From assembly GCF_008831285.2 (NCBI RefSeq), contig NC_045147.1:21406981-21470980 (forward strand): DNA of 64,000 nt, read 5' to 3'. Positions 11,910 to 25,300 of the stretch are shown piece after piece. Source of the stretch: Nymphaea colorata. Its lineage: Eukaryota; Streptophyta; Magnoliopsida; Nymphaeales; Nymphaeaceae. A program made the position numbers and the translations under genes. Within the stretch, counting starts at the first letter, position 1. Every line of letters begins with the position of its first letter. Below the pieces are notes generated by a model that saw only the letters and a program-made list of their open reading frames with translations, made no database searches and was not told where the DNA came from.

Positions 11910-13586
11910 TGGGCTCGACTTACTCTTTGAAAGCGATCAACGATCTCAACCGTTCATACCTAAAGTTGCGCCAGCAGGATCTTATTTCATACAAATGAAA
12001 CATTAGAAAATGTATAAACGATACCAATCGGCGATTATCTAAGACGCGGGATCCCTTTTTGAAATTACAATTTGTGATATGGTTGGGTTCGATTTGCAGT
12101 AGAGGCAAACCAAACCGATCCAATTAGCTAAACATTCACATAATAATACATTATACATTTCCTTCGGACTCGGTACAGCGAGCCCGACCTGTTTAGGTCC
12201 TTGCACATTTCATTTTGAGGATCGGTTCAAGTGGTAAATCGTTGAACAAGCCATGTTGATGTTAGCAACATGGGCACCAAACAATTGGATCAATTGATGA
12301 ATCGTTTCTACGAGAAGAATCGGTTAAAATGCACCTGTTCTTCTCAGGCCATCCAGATGCTTCTGCTCCTCACACGCATCCAAATGGCCAGAACATTATC
12401 TATATGTGGAAGTAAAATAAATATCCAAACAAGATTGAATTGACAATCCTCCATCCCTTTTTGCGATCAAAAAATTATAAAATAGAGACTATGGATGTGA
12501 AAACAAGAAAAATAATTAGGGAGCTATGAAAAAATAGGTGAGGTGAAGAAAAAGGGGAACTGAGGTTTTATTTGTTTATTTACTATCTGGGATAGGTGAA
12601 GCCAATCTTAGAATGGTAGTGATTGAAGTCATTTTTCACATTGTGTATGACATCATATTTCTGATGTTATTATGTTTATGTAAAATTAGTATATTGTGTT
12701 GAATTTTAGGGACAAACATAAAAGGTGCACTTTAGGCGATAGATTTCTCATTCTCACATAAGTTTGCAGGTATGAAACTCAAGCCCGAGATTTTTTTTTT
12801 TTTTAATATATCAAGATGAATAGGTCGTTGTCCAATCGTGTGGACTAACCTTCTAAAGTGTGATTTTCATACAAAAAAAATATGGTTAACGGTCTTATTT
12901 CAGCCTTCAAAGAAAACCATAATATTTATTGAAGTAAACGAATAACAATGATGTTGAACCCCAATCTTAGCTAAGTAAACCTTATATAATATCTATACGT
13001 ATAATTCAATTTGATCGAAGCAATGCCAAGTACGAGTATAGAGGGAGGACAAACTCAAAGGTACAAGATGAAATTCATACACAAACCTACTGGAAGAGCT
13101 GGAGGCATGAAGCAATCGTGATAGAACAGACATATTTTTAAGGGTAACATTTTTACTATATTTGGTCTTAAGACAAGTTATTGTTGAAGTATAAGATAAA
13201 AATGTCTTATGAGACGTTCTGGTTCATTACAAACTTAGTTACATAGTAATTAAACAGATGTTATAGTATTGAAATAGAAATTAACTTTCTTCATGACAAG
13301 TAAATTAGAAACATGCTAACGTGTCATGTGACATGGATTTTTTTTCCCCTTTCCCGGCAACCTGTCCTTGTCGAGGGGATCCAACCACGGTGAAATTATA
13401 CCCATCGGACGGGATGGTACGAAGTAAATTAGGTTCCTGGTTAGGAAGACAAGCGTCATTTGACCGAAGGAGGAAGGGCGGCTAAGAAACCAAAGTTTCT
13501 TGGAGAAGACGGTGAGATTTCCTTCTTGCTACTTGCTAGGGTTTCTTTCTCTGCTGATCGGGTGGTGATCGAGAGGGAAGAAGACG
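11910..13586. promoter_or_regulatory. Divergent intergenic region STR7-like / QCR10
   Basis: About 1.8 kb between divergently transcribed genes. AT-rich and without ORFs of note. The 150 bp next to 13586 (ending GATCGAGAGGGAAGAAGACG) look like the QCR10 5' UTR. No specific promoter element can be named with confidence. Confidence 0.4.
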
Positions 13587-16500
13587 ATGGCTGGTAATGC
13601 TGGTCTCTTCAAATTCTTGAGGCCGAGTCTCCGTCCTCAATCAACTGACATCACGGCTGCCGCCATGTGGGGCGTTGCCTTAACCTCCGGCGCAGTCTGG
13701 CTCATCCAGGTCTCTCTTTCTCTCTCTGTCTGCTTCTCTCTGTCTTATAAAAGAAGCATTTGTGTAGCTTTGAGCTAGTGTGGTCTAGAATTTGTGGTCT
13801 ACAATTCGATGAGATATCTCGCATCTGCTGTTGTTTCTGGTTTATAATGCTTACTGTTGATTGGTGCTGTTCCTTTTTTTTTCTTATTTCTCATCGTTTT
13901 CCCTATATGAAGTTCCTGCGTAGGAAGAAGGCGATCTGATTTAGTCCTACGGTTGATAGTTATGAAATTATAGAAACTGAAACGTCTGATCGTGCCTCCC
14001 ATAAACCCCCTTACGATCCACCTATTCCTTCACAAACTAATCAACAGTCACTAAAATGGACAGTCGAAGGATTTGGCCAATTGAGGCACCACAACGGAGA
14101 TGATGAAATCGTGCCTCCCCCATATCTCCTAGCCGCGGATCTTCCAATTCACAAATGATTCATGAATCAACAAACACTAAGAACGGGCATTAGCGGGATA
14201 TGGTGTTCTTTGGTAAAAATTGATAGAAATTGTTTCCTATAGATCAAGCCCCGTAATATTTCACATTGGGGGCCACGTTCTTGTGGGCATTTCAAACACC
14301 TGGGTATCTTGAAGCTGATTCTGAAGAGAATGAAATATCAAAACTGATTCCTTTTTCTCAAAGATGTGCCTATGTTTGTCAGCGAAGCAGGTTTTCGGTC
14401 CTTTTCTAAAAGAGGGGCCTTTTGCTCAAGCCTGCATATCAGTCATGTTTAATAGGCAATTAACTTTAGTACGCCAATTGCATGTCACATGGATGTTAGA
14501 TTGCACTTGCTTAGACAGAAAGGTACCACGAGTCGGGGAACTGCATACTGGAGTAGGGGACAATTTCCAACTTGTCTAAACGCTCGAGCCAAATTCAAGT
14601 AGAAAACTAAAATCGAGCTCGTCGAATTTGGGCTCAAGTAAGCTCATTTAAGACGTACTTAGAGAACGTTTTTCAGAATGTTAATACAACCCGACCTTGT
14701 CAGTTGTACTCATGGTCTCGTTTGCCTCTTTAAAATGTCAATATTTGAAATTCGCCTTCTGCTGTTCTATTTTTAAATATGCTTTTTCAATGCTTGGAAG
14801 GCTCGAGTGTAGCTGAGCTGAGCTGAGCTCAAGCTCGAGCAGGTTGAGTCAAGTCAAGTTCAAGTTGGTGAACTTGAGCTGGACTCAAGTCTGACTCATG
14901 AATACCGAGCAGCACTGTTTGGACATTGTACGCAATGTTGAGTACTCTTAAAGAAATGACTACTGATGTGAACATCATCCTAAAATGTGAATGGTTTATA
15001 TCATTCACACAATCTCTCTGTAGGATAATTGTCAATGTTTTTCTCCTTGATCGACAGTAAAAACAAAATCATTATTGTTTAATGATAGGCCCAAAGAGAC
15101 GGTTTGCATTAGATTTAAAAGCTTAATTGGCAAAACTAGGTCAGACTCTGGTTGGATAAGGCCCTAACGAGACTAGTAGGGACTAGTTAGCTTGAGTCAG
15201 TCCAAGTCCTTTGACTAAAATAAAATTAGTAAGGAGTTAGAGAGACAGAGACAGAGAGTGAAAAGGAAATATTAGAAAGAGTCAGTGCCAAGTGAGATGC
15301 AGTGAGATCAACTCATCAAAGTAAGGGAGGTTGTATATCAACTTGTACTCCAAATCTTTTCCCTGATGTGAACACTTAGTTACAAATGCTTACTCCTGTG
15401 GCTGCAATTATCCATATATTTCAGAGCCTGCCCACTGCATTATCTTCTGACCATGAATAAGGAATAATCTCTGGTTTGTGTTACTGTCACTTTTTATTTT
15501 CTGTATGGCTCTTAGAATATAAGTTTTTTTATACAAGTTGATATCTTGGTGATAATTATAACGTGAATGGATATCTATGTTCCAGAGTCCGATACGAAGT
15601 GGCCTTTGAAGCTCATTTAGTGTCAAACTTTAAAAATTGTCAAAGCTGAAACATCAGTTACATGTGTATCGGTTATGAATTCAATTAAGTTGTGTTGTGT
15701 ATGGTCGGATAAAACTGTCTGATCCAAGGGTTTGTGAAACGTAGGTTCGAATGGAAGTTGGATTATCTTCTAAAAATTTGAATTTCAATAGTCTTCGACT
15801 GGATTGAAAGTATATAAAGATGCTTATGTTATAACTGTTGCTTTAGATGTTCAGTGGTGTTGCCTAGATATTTCTGTGGATTCCGTCAATTAGATTGATT
15901 GCAAAACTATATGCATTTGATATAGATAAACAGCTCTTAGTGTTTGGTGATGGTGTTCTGATGGGCAAGCAAGGAATTGTTATGCATCTTTAGACCATTT
16001 ATTTTGGCTTCAAATGTTTAGATGAGAAGCTCATTTTGTCTTGAAGTGGATATGATAAGATCACCAATGGATAGAGCCTAGTTTCTTAATCTCTTTTTAC
16101 ACTCGAAGATCATGGCCTTAGAGCTTAGAAGCTTCCTATCCAGAGACAAGATTGTTCATTTAGTCTGTTTGTCATTCTGCTTTATGAGCTAGAGCAACTT
16201 ACCAACCATTTCCTCCTTGTGGTCCATAAATCTAGTAGATTCAGTCATGTCAGCACGGGATTGTGGATGCTGATTGCAAAGCACGTAAAAATTACCAGTA
16301 CTTCTAATGCAACTTTATTCTTCCTTGCTAGGAACTTCTTGTCCTTTCTTTAGAAAGAAAGGGAAAGAACTCACTCGTGAGGGATGGTCTTTAGGTTCAG
16401 GGCATGCTTATTGCATTTTTTAATGATGCTTCTAAAAAATTTCTTACTTTTTGGCACCCGATACATGCTTTTGTGCTTGGAATGCTGTAATGGCATTTTT

Positions 16501-17086
16501 TTGGAGCTGTTGAAGCATAAAGACCCTTCCAAAAAACACGTTCACAATTTGAAGCAGAAACACGCATGTCCATGTTTGTGGACAGACGCATGTATATAAA
16601 ATTATAAATATATGCTATGCAGCATATACTTCAGACAAATTCAGCTTCTGAAAATACATACATATGTTCAGTATTGCTTGTTATGAAGTGTGCTTTTGTT
16701 TGCATACATTTGACAATAAACTTGAATTTTGAACGTCAAGCTTTCAACATGTAGTGTAAGCTGTTGATTTGTTTTCTTACTAAAAAAATCTGAAGCATGA
16801 ACATCATCAATTTTTAACATGTTTTCTCTAATAAATCAATGACCATAAAGTTAAATTACATTAACGACATGCAAAACCATATAAAAAAAGGTGCTTGTAT
16901 TTGTCCGAGATGGTGTAACGACTATCTTAAAAAAGAAAAAATCCTTATACAATTTATTTTGCTTTGCCGTCTTATTTTCTTTCTCCTGACTTTAACTCAT
17001 TTCACTTTTTCATTTGGATGCCTTTGCAGCCATTTGATTGGTTGAAGAAGCAATTTGCTTCTCCACCTGCAGAGGGAAGCGCATGA
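13587..17086 (+). CDS. QCR10: Cytochrome b-c1 complex subunit 10 (QCR10), 2 exons
   Basis: Exon 1 is 13587-13709 and encodes 41 residues (MAGNAGLFKFLRPSLRPQST, then DITAAAMWGVALTSGAVWLIQ). A 3320-bp intron begins GTCTCT and ends TTTGCAG. Exon 2 is 17030-17086 and encodes PFDWLKKQFASPPAEGSA plus stop. The total is 59 residues, the usual size for plant QCR10, with one membrane helix at about 22-41 and a short C-terminal tail. It is a small single-pass subunit of mitochondrial ubiquinol-cytochrome c reductase in the inner membrane. The junction is phase 0, and the joined sequence WLIQ-PFDWLKK matches the family pattern of a helix followed by a Pro-Phe-Asp/Gly-Trp motif. The last exon is only 57 nt. 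The start ATG is preceded by a purine-rich leader. Family assignment is firm; the exon 2 borders are the only reading that gives the conserved tail. Confidence 0.92.
13710..17029 (+). other. QCR10 intron (3.3 kb)
   Basis: Repeat-laden intron. Around 14580-14900 it carries GAGCTCGAG/CTCAAG-rich sequence (for example GCTGAGCTGAGCTGAGCTCA near 14812). Similar sequence is found near 32100-32420 and is typical of degraded dispersed repeats. Confidence 0.6.
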
Positions 17087-17511
17087 AGCTTCTGGGTATC
17101 TTTTGGATTGTCAAGTTTCTTGGATAACTCAGACTTGGATATTCTCAAATAATTTTGGTCCTTGAGGTACAGAAGTAGCTTTTGGAGCCTGTTTAGGTAA
17201 ATAGGATATGATCCAAGGCTCCTGCTCAATTGCTTTGAGAAATTTGTGTCCACAACTTTGTTCTCAATGCTTGCCTCTGGCTGCTTCTTTGAAAATTTTC
17301 CGAGTTGATGAATAAATTCACATTCTATTTTAAGCTTTACTTGTTTCTGTCTTTTTTTTTTACTGCAAAGTCTAGCAGTTGGACATTCCTTGTGCCAATA
17401 AGCTCGCGCTGACGGATGTTGAGGTTTTGCACCATCGCGTGTCAATTGTTTCACACCAGTTAGCAATTGTGTGGATGATCTCTTAAATTTTCTACTCTAG
17501 TGCCTTCTGTC

Positions 17512-17537
17512 CCTCTCTCTCTCTCTCTCTCTCTCTC
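17512..17537. repeat. (CT)n microsatellite
   Basis: About 26 bp of CT downstream of QCR10. Confidence 0.9.
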
Positions 17538-18360
17538 ACTCGCACATGGAGGGAGGAACATGCATTGACCAGGCTTGCTCTCTTTGAAGTTCCCATTGAT
17601 AAGCCCGCATGGGTTAAGCTAAAAGGTAATGACAAACTGGGATGAGCAATAAACAAGCTTGCTCTTAGTATTTAGGCCTCCTCATGGTTGAGCTGTAGAC
17701 GTGTTCGTTAAGGTTTAGTAACAAATCTCGTTAAGCATGACTGAGTCGAGTGCATCCATGTTAAGCATGTAATGGCTCGTTTCGTTTCCATGACTATTTC
17801 AGCTTCCAGTGGATGATAAAAACTTAAGAATGATAATACAGACGGCAACCGATGCGCTTTAACTGATAGAGGGTTTTTACGGAGGATCAAGAATGGACTG
17901 TTTTGATAGTTTGATGTTTTTGACCGTGCGCCTTGCAGCCCGTCTAATACGATACAGACGACAACCAATCGACAATATTGGAAAGTAAAAATATTACGAG
18001 TTCCAATTTCATGGAGAATGAAAAGAACATTTTGTTTGTCATATTTCTTTTTGTCAATAAAACTACTTAAAATATCCTTTAGCTGACTGCTATAGATGAG
18101 AAAATAAGAAACAATTTGGTTTCCTCACGTTGTAACAGACAGAATGGGCTCTTTTAAGAATTCAATGAAGAGAAACATTGCCAAAATTTGGAAGAAAAAG
18201 AAAAAGGAAATCTAAGAAACCTTTTGTAAATCACTCTTTCAGCTCACATAAAAACTCATAACCTGTATCTTATCAGGCATCAATTTTTTTTCATATCCGA
18301 TTTATTTAAAACAGTTCAGGTGGATATCCGGTTCAAATCGAATATAAATAACATTTTTAT

Positions 18361-18606
18361 ACCAGCAAAAGAAAACGTCGTGCAACGTCCCCTATGTTCC
18401 GTTTAGAAGCTCGATACGGCTTCAAAACCAAGCACAAGCCAACTCCAGTAACATGTCTCTGCATTATTCATGTCCTCTTGAATAATATTTTACTACCAGA
18501 AAGGGAGAAGAAAAAGAACGTCGTGCATCGTCTTGTCCCACGTTCCGCATGAACACGATATAACTTGAAACTCAGCACAAGACGGCAGGGAACACATCCA
18601 GCACAC
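18361..18606. repeat. Diverged direct duplication
   Basis: Unit 1 from 18361 (ACCAGCAAAAGAAAACGTCG) and unit 2 from about 18494 (ACCAGAAAGGGAGAAG...AACGTCGTGCATCGTC) share CGTCGTGCA-CGTC, GTTCCG, CGATA and AGCACAAG in order. The spacing is about 135 bp. Confidence 0.5.
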
Positions 18607-19529
18607 TTTCTAATTATTTATGTATAAGGGGCAACAATTACATGAAATTATGAACTCAAGTGAAAGGTATAAGGCACCCAGACTTCAGGAACATAACCAC
18701 GCACCAATTAGGAAAAGGCAAATAAGATCCCTTCGGAGTGACGCTTATTTACAACGTACCCTCCAATCACACCAACTTCTTGCTTTCACCACCTTCTGTA
18801 TGACTCTCTACTTTGATTCTATATGCATAAAAGGCAAGGACGGAGCCACTGCATGAAAAGCATTAATTTCTCAGAAACTGCGGACGATTAACAAGCATTA
18901 TGTTTGAAAATTGGGAAACCTCAGAAGCACCCATCTATTTATAGCGCATGACGGATGGAACACAGAAGTTAAAGAACGCAAAAAGCTACAATAGCTGCCA
19001 TCATGCATTACTCGGAAAAGGTACCCACAGTTCAACCAGCAATTGACACGCCTCAGTTTTACCTCATTAGCTGCATATGCAAAGATGGTACCCATGCCAA
19101 AGAATTTCAAGGTAGTGCTGTATCACAACAATGATGCCTGCTTGTAGGTCACAAACTTCAGTAGAACTCGTGCACATTGATCACAAATATGAGATGGCAA
19201 GATACAATGTGATTATTTTCATGCCCATGATAACTGACTTGATTGTGTCAAGGCTCAAAAAACAGTAAAAAGAACACACACACATACATAATTACATATA
19301 TATCAAACAATATAGTCAGTATTTGAAATATATGTGAAATCACGTGAATACTTTTGTAGAGAATACTTTTTTCTAATATGAGAAAAAATGAGAAGATTTT
19401 ATTAATTATTTTAATTTACAAGTGAAACCCTCATGGCACCGTCTCTCCCCCTTATCTCTCACTCTATCTGGTGATATTTTTTGCCTCTCTATCCCGCCAA
19501 TCATCCTCCAGCCAGAGGTCTTTCTCTTG

Positions 19530-19536
<7 letters not shown>

Positions 19537-19569
<33 letters not shown>

Positions 19570-19616
19570 AGCTCTTTGGTCACCAGAAACCAGTCCACCT
19601 GCACTCTGGCTGCCGA

Positions 19617-19670
<54 letters not shown>
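19537..19670. repeat. Two (CT)n tracts
   Basis: CT runs at 19537-19565 and 19620-19670, separated by 54 bp of unique sequence. Confidence 0.95.
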
Positions 19671-19675
<5 letters not shown>

Positions 19676-20381
19676 GGGTAAGTTCCTATTGATGTGGTTT
19701 CTTCACTGTCGACATCCATCACTGAATGTCGACCACCTCCTCCATCGCCATGCAACGTTTGTCAACTAGGTGGAGCATAACGTAGGGAAAATGACACTGT
19801 AAAACTACAATGGACTGTCAACTTAAAACACTTAAAAAGGTTTTCCACGTTAATGTTTGGAATGGGTCTGAACCAGACCCTATCCAAACATACCCAATTG
19901 GTCTGACATACCCATCTCAAAGAGAAGCCATATCAACATGGGTACACCAGGTCAACCACCGTACACCAGCCTAGTCATGAGGGTTACTAAGCTTAGTACA
20001 TATTATCAGTTTATATGTCAATTCCATCAAGTTACATCACCTTTTCTGTTGATGCCTGTTAATCAAATTACACGTTTCACATTGATAGAAACTCTTATTT
20101 GTTATTATCCATCCTCTTCCACATACAACACATTCAAAACGACATTTATGCCAGACATATCTAATAGATGCTTTTATTCTCCAAATTATCTCAGTAAGAT
20201 TAATTTAGAAAAAACATCTAGTTACAGAAGAAGCACTCAGTGTCACCTATATATGTTCTCCACCAGCACCTTTGTACAAGAAGTCCTCAAACAAAATTAT
20301 TATTCAATGCAACAGAAGTTATGGTTTATCTAAACTAAATAATGCCTTTTTCTTGAGTAAAGAAACCACCTTAACCAAAAT

Positions 20382-22266
20382 CTACAACATGCAAATTATA
20401 CACGCAAAGAAGCCCACGCCAGTAACACCATCAATTAGGGCATAAGCAGGAACAGCAAAGGCCAAAGCTGACATAAGCAAAATTGTTCTACCATGCTCTA
20501 ATGGAACTTCTGCAAGCCTATGCAATCAAAATTCATCAATATGATGAGTTTATACTAATTTTACTACTAAATAAAGATGATAATCCTTGCATCATTCTTC
20601 TGAATTGATAGGAACATGAATAATTTGCTGAGAAAACCAATAAATCAGCATCAGCGCGTAAATCAAATATAACAAAAAGATTGAGAAAAGGCATATCAGG
20701 ACCTGATAAGAGCCACAGCTGCAGTCCAAATGCATGGTCTCTGCAAGAAGGCGCTACAAATAATGAGTTACCAGGTACTTTATTTTCCGATATAGTAGAG
20801 TCAATAAAACACATGTACATCGAGACATAATCTTGGGTCAAGTCCGGATATGCATGTGTCTGTGTATGAGAGAGAGAGAAAGAGGAAGAGAAGACCAGGA
20901 ATCAACTACAAGAACACTGAAAAATAGGTGGACAATAAATTCGATCAAACTAAATAAACAGGTACTTGCATTGGCCAGGATTGTCAAGACCTGCATCTAT
21001 CCCTAGATACTACGAATTTTTGGCTCAAAAAAGTCATTAAGTTCATCCAAGCTCGTCTACCAACCTTCTTAATTCATATGGTTATGACAACCATGAGGCT
21101 TCACCAGCAACTTATTGCCAAAACTTAATAAACTACAAGGCTCAATCCTCCTTTGAAGCTCTGCAGCTAAATCCATGTTCCCCATACTGGTAGGCACATT
21201 GGAACCACCAGGCCCACAAGAAGAATATATTAAGAAGGTGATTTTCCAAGTCATAGCTACCAAATGCAAACAAACATGACCTTAGTCAAGGTCAACATCA
21301 AGTCAATAGAACTCAATTTAGGGCCTTAGTATCATCTTCCTTATTAGAAAGTTGAAACTAGTCAGCATGCTATAGCTGGACCTCTACAATTTCTGCATGC
21401 CAACTTCCGAAGCTGAGTCTTCCTTACAGTATGTTCCTGATCAGCCATGAGATGCTCAGGGGAGACTCTAAGCTTTTCCTTAGTATCATCTTCCTTATTA
21501 GAAAGTTGAAACTAGTCAGCATGCTATAGCTGGACTTCTACAATTTCTGCATGCCAACTTCCGAAGCTGAGTCTTCATTTCAGTATGTTCCTGATCAGCC
21601 ATGAGATGCTCAGGAGAGACTCTGAGCTTTTCCTAAGAACAACCTATTTTAAGTTCCTTGGAAATTGGCATGAAAAAACATTACAGAAACAAACTACATG
21701 AGTAAAAAGATGAAAATATATAAAGACCCATGAGATTTTCTCTTATGCATATTGGAGATACTCAGTTTGCTATACCCAGGAGATCTGAGGTAAGCAAATG
21801 TAGCCTAAAAGAATTTTGATACATCATATCAAAATCACCTTAGATAAATCATTTGATAATGATATGGCATGCTGATATTCTTTGTGAATGATGCAGTCTT
21901 CTTGTTCCTTCAGTTTCTCCCTTTAACTACTACTGTTATACCTTTAGCTTTTCCCTCCTATGACTAACAGTCATGACCATAGCAAGAAAATAATGTCAAT
22001 TGTCACCTACTTGTATCAGCGCCATCAATTATTATATAAAAGATATGTCACATGGGTACTGCTTTTTATGGAGCAGTACCCGTACGATACGGGTATGATA
22101 CCATATGGGTACTGGTCCACCCATCGATATGTCCCGGGTACGATAAACCATAACAGGTACAGTCAACATACCCAGGGCCAATTCATCTTTTTTTGGACTC
22201 GGTCAACATTGACCAAGTCCCATCTCTGTCTGAAAATTAGGGTTTTCTTTTTTATTTTTTTGCATT

Positions 22267-22322
<56 letters not shown>

Positions 22323-25300
22323 GCCATACGCATGTTTTTTGAAAATGGTTTGTACCAAACATCAGCACCCGTAACCGCACCCAGTGCTATCTGTATCGCA
22401 CGATACGGACCCATATCGTATGATACGTATCGAATAGGTTTGAAAAACCTATTCGACATGCCTACAATACAAGGGCCCATATTGTGAACCGATACACCCT
22501 TGTATCGTATGATACAAGGATAAAATGACTTTTTTGTATCTTTTACAAAAAAACCCTCGCTTCATCTTTCTAAACAAGTCTAAAAGTTGTGAGGGGGAAG
22601 TTTTACTAGTTCTTCTACAAAAATTTCTCATTTATGTGATAAATCATTGATTTAGGGGAGAACTCACTGGTGGAGAAGAAGGTTTACTCATGGCCCCATG
22701 GGAGAGACCTTGAGTGATGATAATCACGATATATTATATGTTGTGAACTTGTAATGTAATCTAAAACACTTTAAAGTTTAAAATTTAAACATTAAACTTG
22801 TGATAGACGCTTATTATGTTATTATGAATTTCTTATTTCTAATTTCTAAATGTGTTAGATGTAATGGTACGCTACATTTGTGATACGTTACAATAGAGTG
22901 CATAGGTCGGCCCGACCGATACACGTTATGATACGCCTTTTACAACATTGACCGTACCTATGTGCCATAGCATAAAGATCATTGATGAGCAGCACCCTAG
23001 AGAAGCCACTTGAACAACATTTGATCCTAGCAAGCAATGCAAATCATTCATTTCCTAGTAAAGTATGAGATCATGTACAACCATCCCAATTTAGTGGAAG
23101 CTGTTACAAACTTACAACACAACTGATTTACCACCAAACTCTCAGCTCAAAACTGAATTTAGTTTTTATCAATTGTCTCGAACATCCCATCCCACCCATT
23201 TCTACACAAACCAACCACACTGTTTCCTACGAGAGCCATCTCATAGTTTTCTACACTTTTCCAGTTGCCAGCTTTGTCACCTTCTTTTGTAGATTCAAGC
23301 ACAAGCGAAATTAGGTATGCTGTGGCTACAGTCAAGCAATGAACTAAAAAACTAGTGATTTTGGTATGACTAGCTCAAAAATCAGGATAATATACCTGAC
23401 AAAACAATAGGAGCTCCCGAACAAAAAGGATAGCTGCAATTCCTGTAGAAACAACGCAAACTTGTAAAGGCTTCTGACACATAGTATTTATCACATGCTT
23501 TCACCTCTAATGCATGTTGCACTATCATGCATGTGGACGCAACTTATGTGCTATAAAAGTCCAGGGAAATACACCTACCTGTTTGACCCTTCAAAAATAA
23601 AGGAGAAGATTTTCCCTCTTTCCATGCTCTTAAACTTAATATACTTAATGACAAAAGAGCACCACCCAGAACCATGCCGAACCGAATAGAAGGAATGCTT
23701 CCAGTAAGCATAAAGGAAAGAAAACCTCCAACAGATAGAAGTGCACCTGAATGACCATAACAAGTTTAGCTAATAAATCATTTTCAAGAGGGCCTATCAT
23801 TAACAGCTTTTGCAAAAAAGCAAATAAACTGCACAATAGATGTCGTCATCAATACCATAGGGAATGCCGATGAAAAAATCACGAACTTCAGATATTTCTC
23901 TGAGTTCAGGAGCTTGAGAAGCAAAAGTTTCTACAATATCCTTCACTGGCTCTGGAGAATTCTCTGCTGCAGTAGAAAGATATTGTTTGCCCTCTGTGCT
24001 AACTCCTTCTGCAAGGATAGCCATATCTTGTCTAGCTTTCTCTGCCTGTCCCTTCAACTGCTCAGACATTTGCTTAAGGATTACTACCGCTTGCTGTGAG
24101 TACAGCTCATATGCCTCCTGCGACATGTTCTGCATGTTTATTGCATACGATTTAAGGGATTCTATTGTCTTTATCCATACTTCTTTTGTTTCCTCTGCCT
24201 GCTTCTCGATCTCGCTCTTAACCTTTTCCACATCAACATCCGAATGCTCCTGGGCAAACAATTATGATCACAAACACTAAACAAGAATATTTTGAACAAG
24301 AAACTCAAATATTCACAACTGAAAATGATCAAGTTAGTCCTGAAGACCTCTGTATGCACCATAAGAACATATTCTTGAAAAGGCCATCAAAGATAGAAGG
24401 GATTCTAAAACCAACTCCTGGTACAAACTACAAACACATGGGCTCCAGCACATTCATATTCACTAATCCATAAAGGCAAACCCCAGAAATCATATATACA
24501 CCATTTAAGCATCACATGACGAAAGTATTGAGAGAATCCCCATCAGTAACCAAATTATAAATAACTTTTAGCTCTAGTCAAATTTAACAAAAAGGGAAAA
24601 AAAGGGTGGCAACATGCCTATTTCTAAAATAAACCAGCTCAAACTTATCAGCCTTAAAAACACCCCAAAACAAAAATCCTTAGTTTGACATAACAACAAA
24701 AAACGAATGTAATCATTCAAACGGAAAAGATGTATAATTCGTTTCATGTTACACTACACATACAATTAGTATTTTTTAAGCTCATCCGTTAAGGCGTTCG
24801 CAATTTACATGGTCCATGCAACCCACCTGTCGGAATCATAACTCCTGACTCAGTTCCGTATCCCCAAAACATGTTAGGAAAAAAAATCGAATGCTAATCA
24901 AGTGGATATTGGACAAAAAATGCCAAAATGGAACATATGTTGGGCTAAAGATCCAGCTAACACCAAGAACAACCTAAAACCTTAGCGCGCAAGGCAACCA
25001 TGATTTATTTACAGTTCCAGCAAATCAAAAAGGAACTGTCACATCACTTCCTGCAAGGGAAGAAAGCAGTTTGGCTAAACTTACGCTAGCAAATACTTGA
25101 AAGCTATTAAAAGTGTATCCGTTTAATTTACGTAGTAATCCCACAACAAAAATCTCCTTAAGTAACCAAGGAACCGGTGCATTTCATTTCCTTTTATCGC
25201 CAAGGGCTTCGTTTCGAGCCCAAAACTCAAACAAACGAAATCTTGAATCACGAAAACCCGAATGATCTTTCCCCTTGCAAGCGGCAATGCATCCCCGCCT

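Larger units (their letters stand above)
17087..20381. other. Intergenic region between convergent QCR10 and FAX3-like genes
   Basis: No gene supported. It contains (CT)n at 17512-17537, 19537-19565 and 19620-19670. It also contains a diverged tandem duplication at 18361-18606, and the two genes' 3' UTRs at its ends. Confidence 0.6.

Noticed and set aside
15660..15780. tRNA-like GGTTCGAATGG
   Set aside because: Flanking bases cannot form a tRNA cloverleaf.
17002..17466. 154-codon minus-strand ORF over QCR10 exon 2 and its 3' side
   Set aside because: Antisense to the QCR10 last exon and 3' UTR, no recognised domain. Long for chance in AT-rich DNA, but without promoter or homologue evidence.
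19422..19769. Ser-Leu and Arg-Glu repeat ORFs in several frames
   Set aside because: Produced by the (CT)n tracts at 19537-19670.
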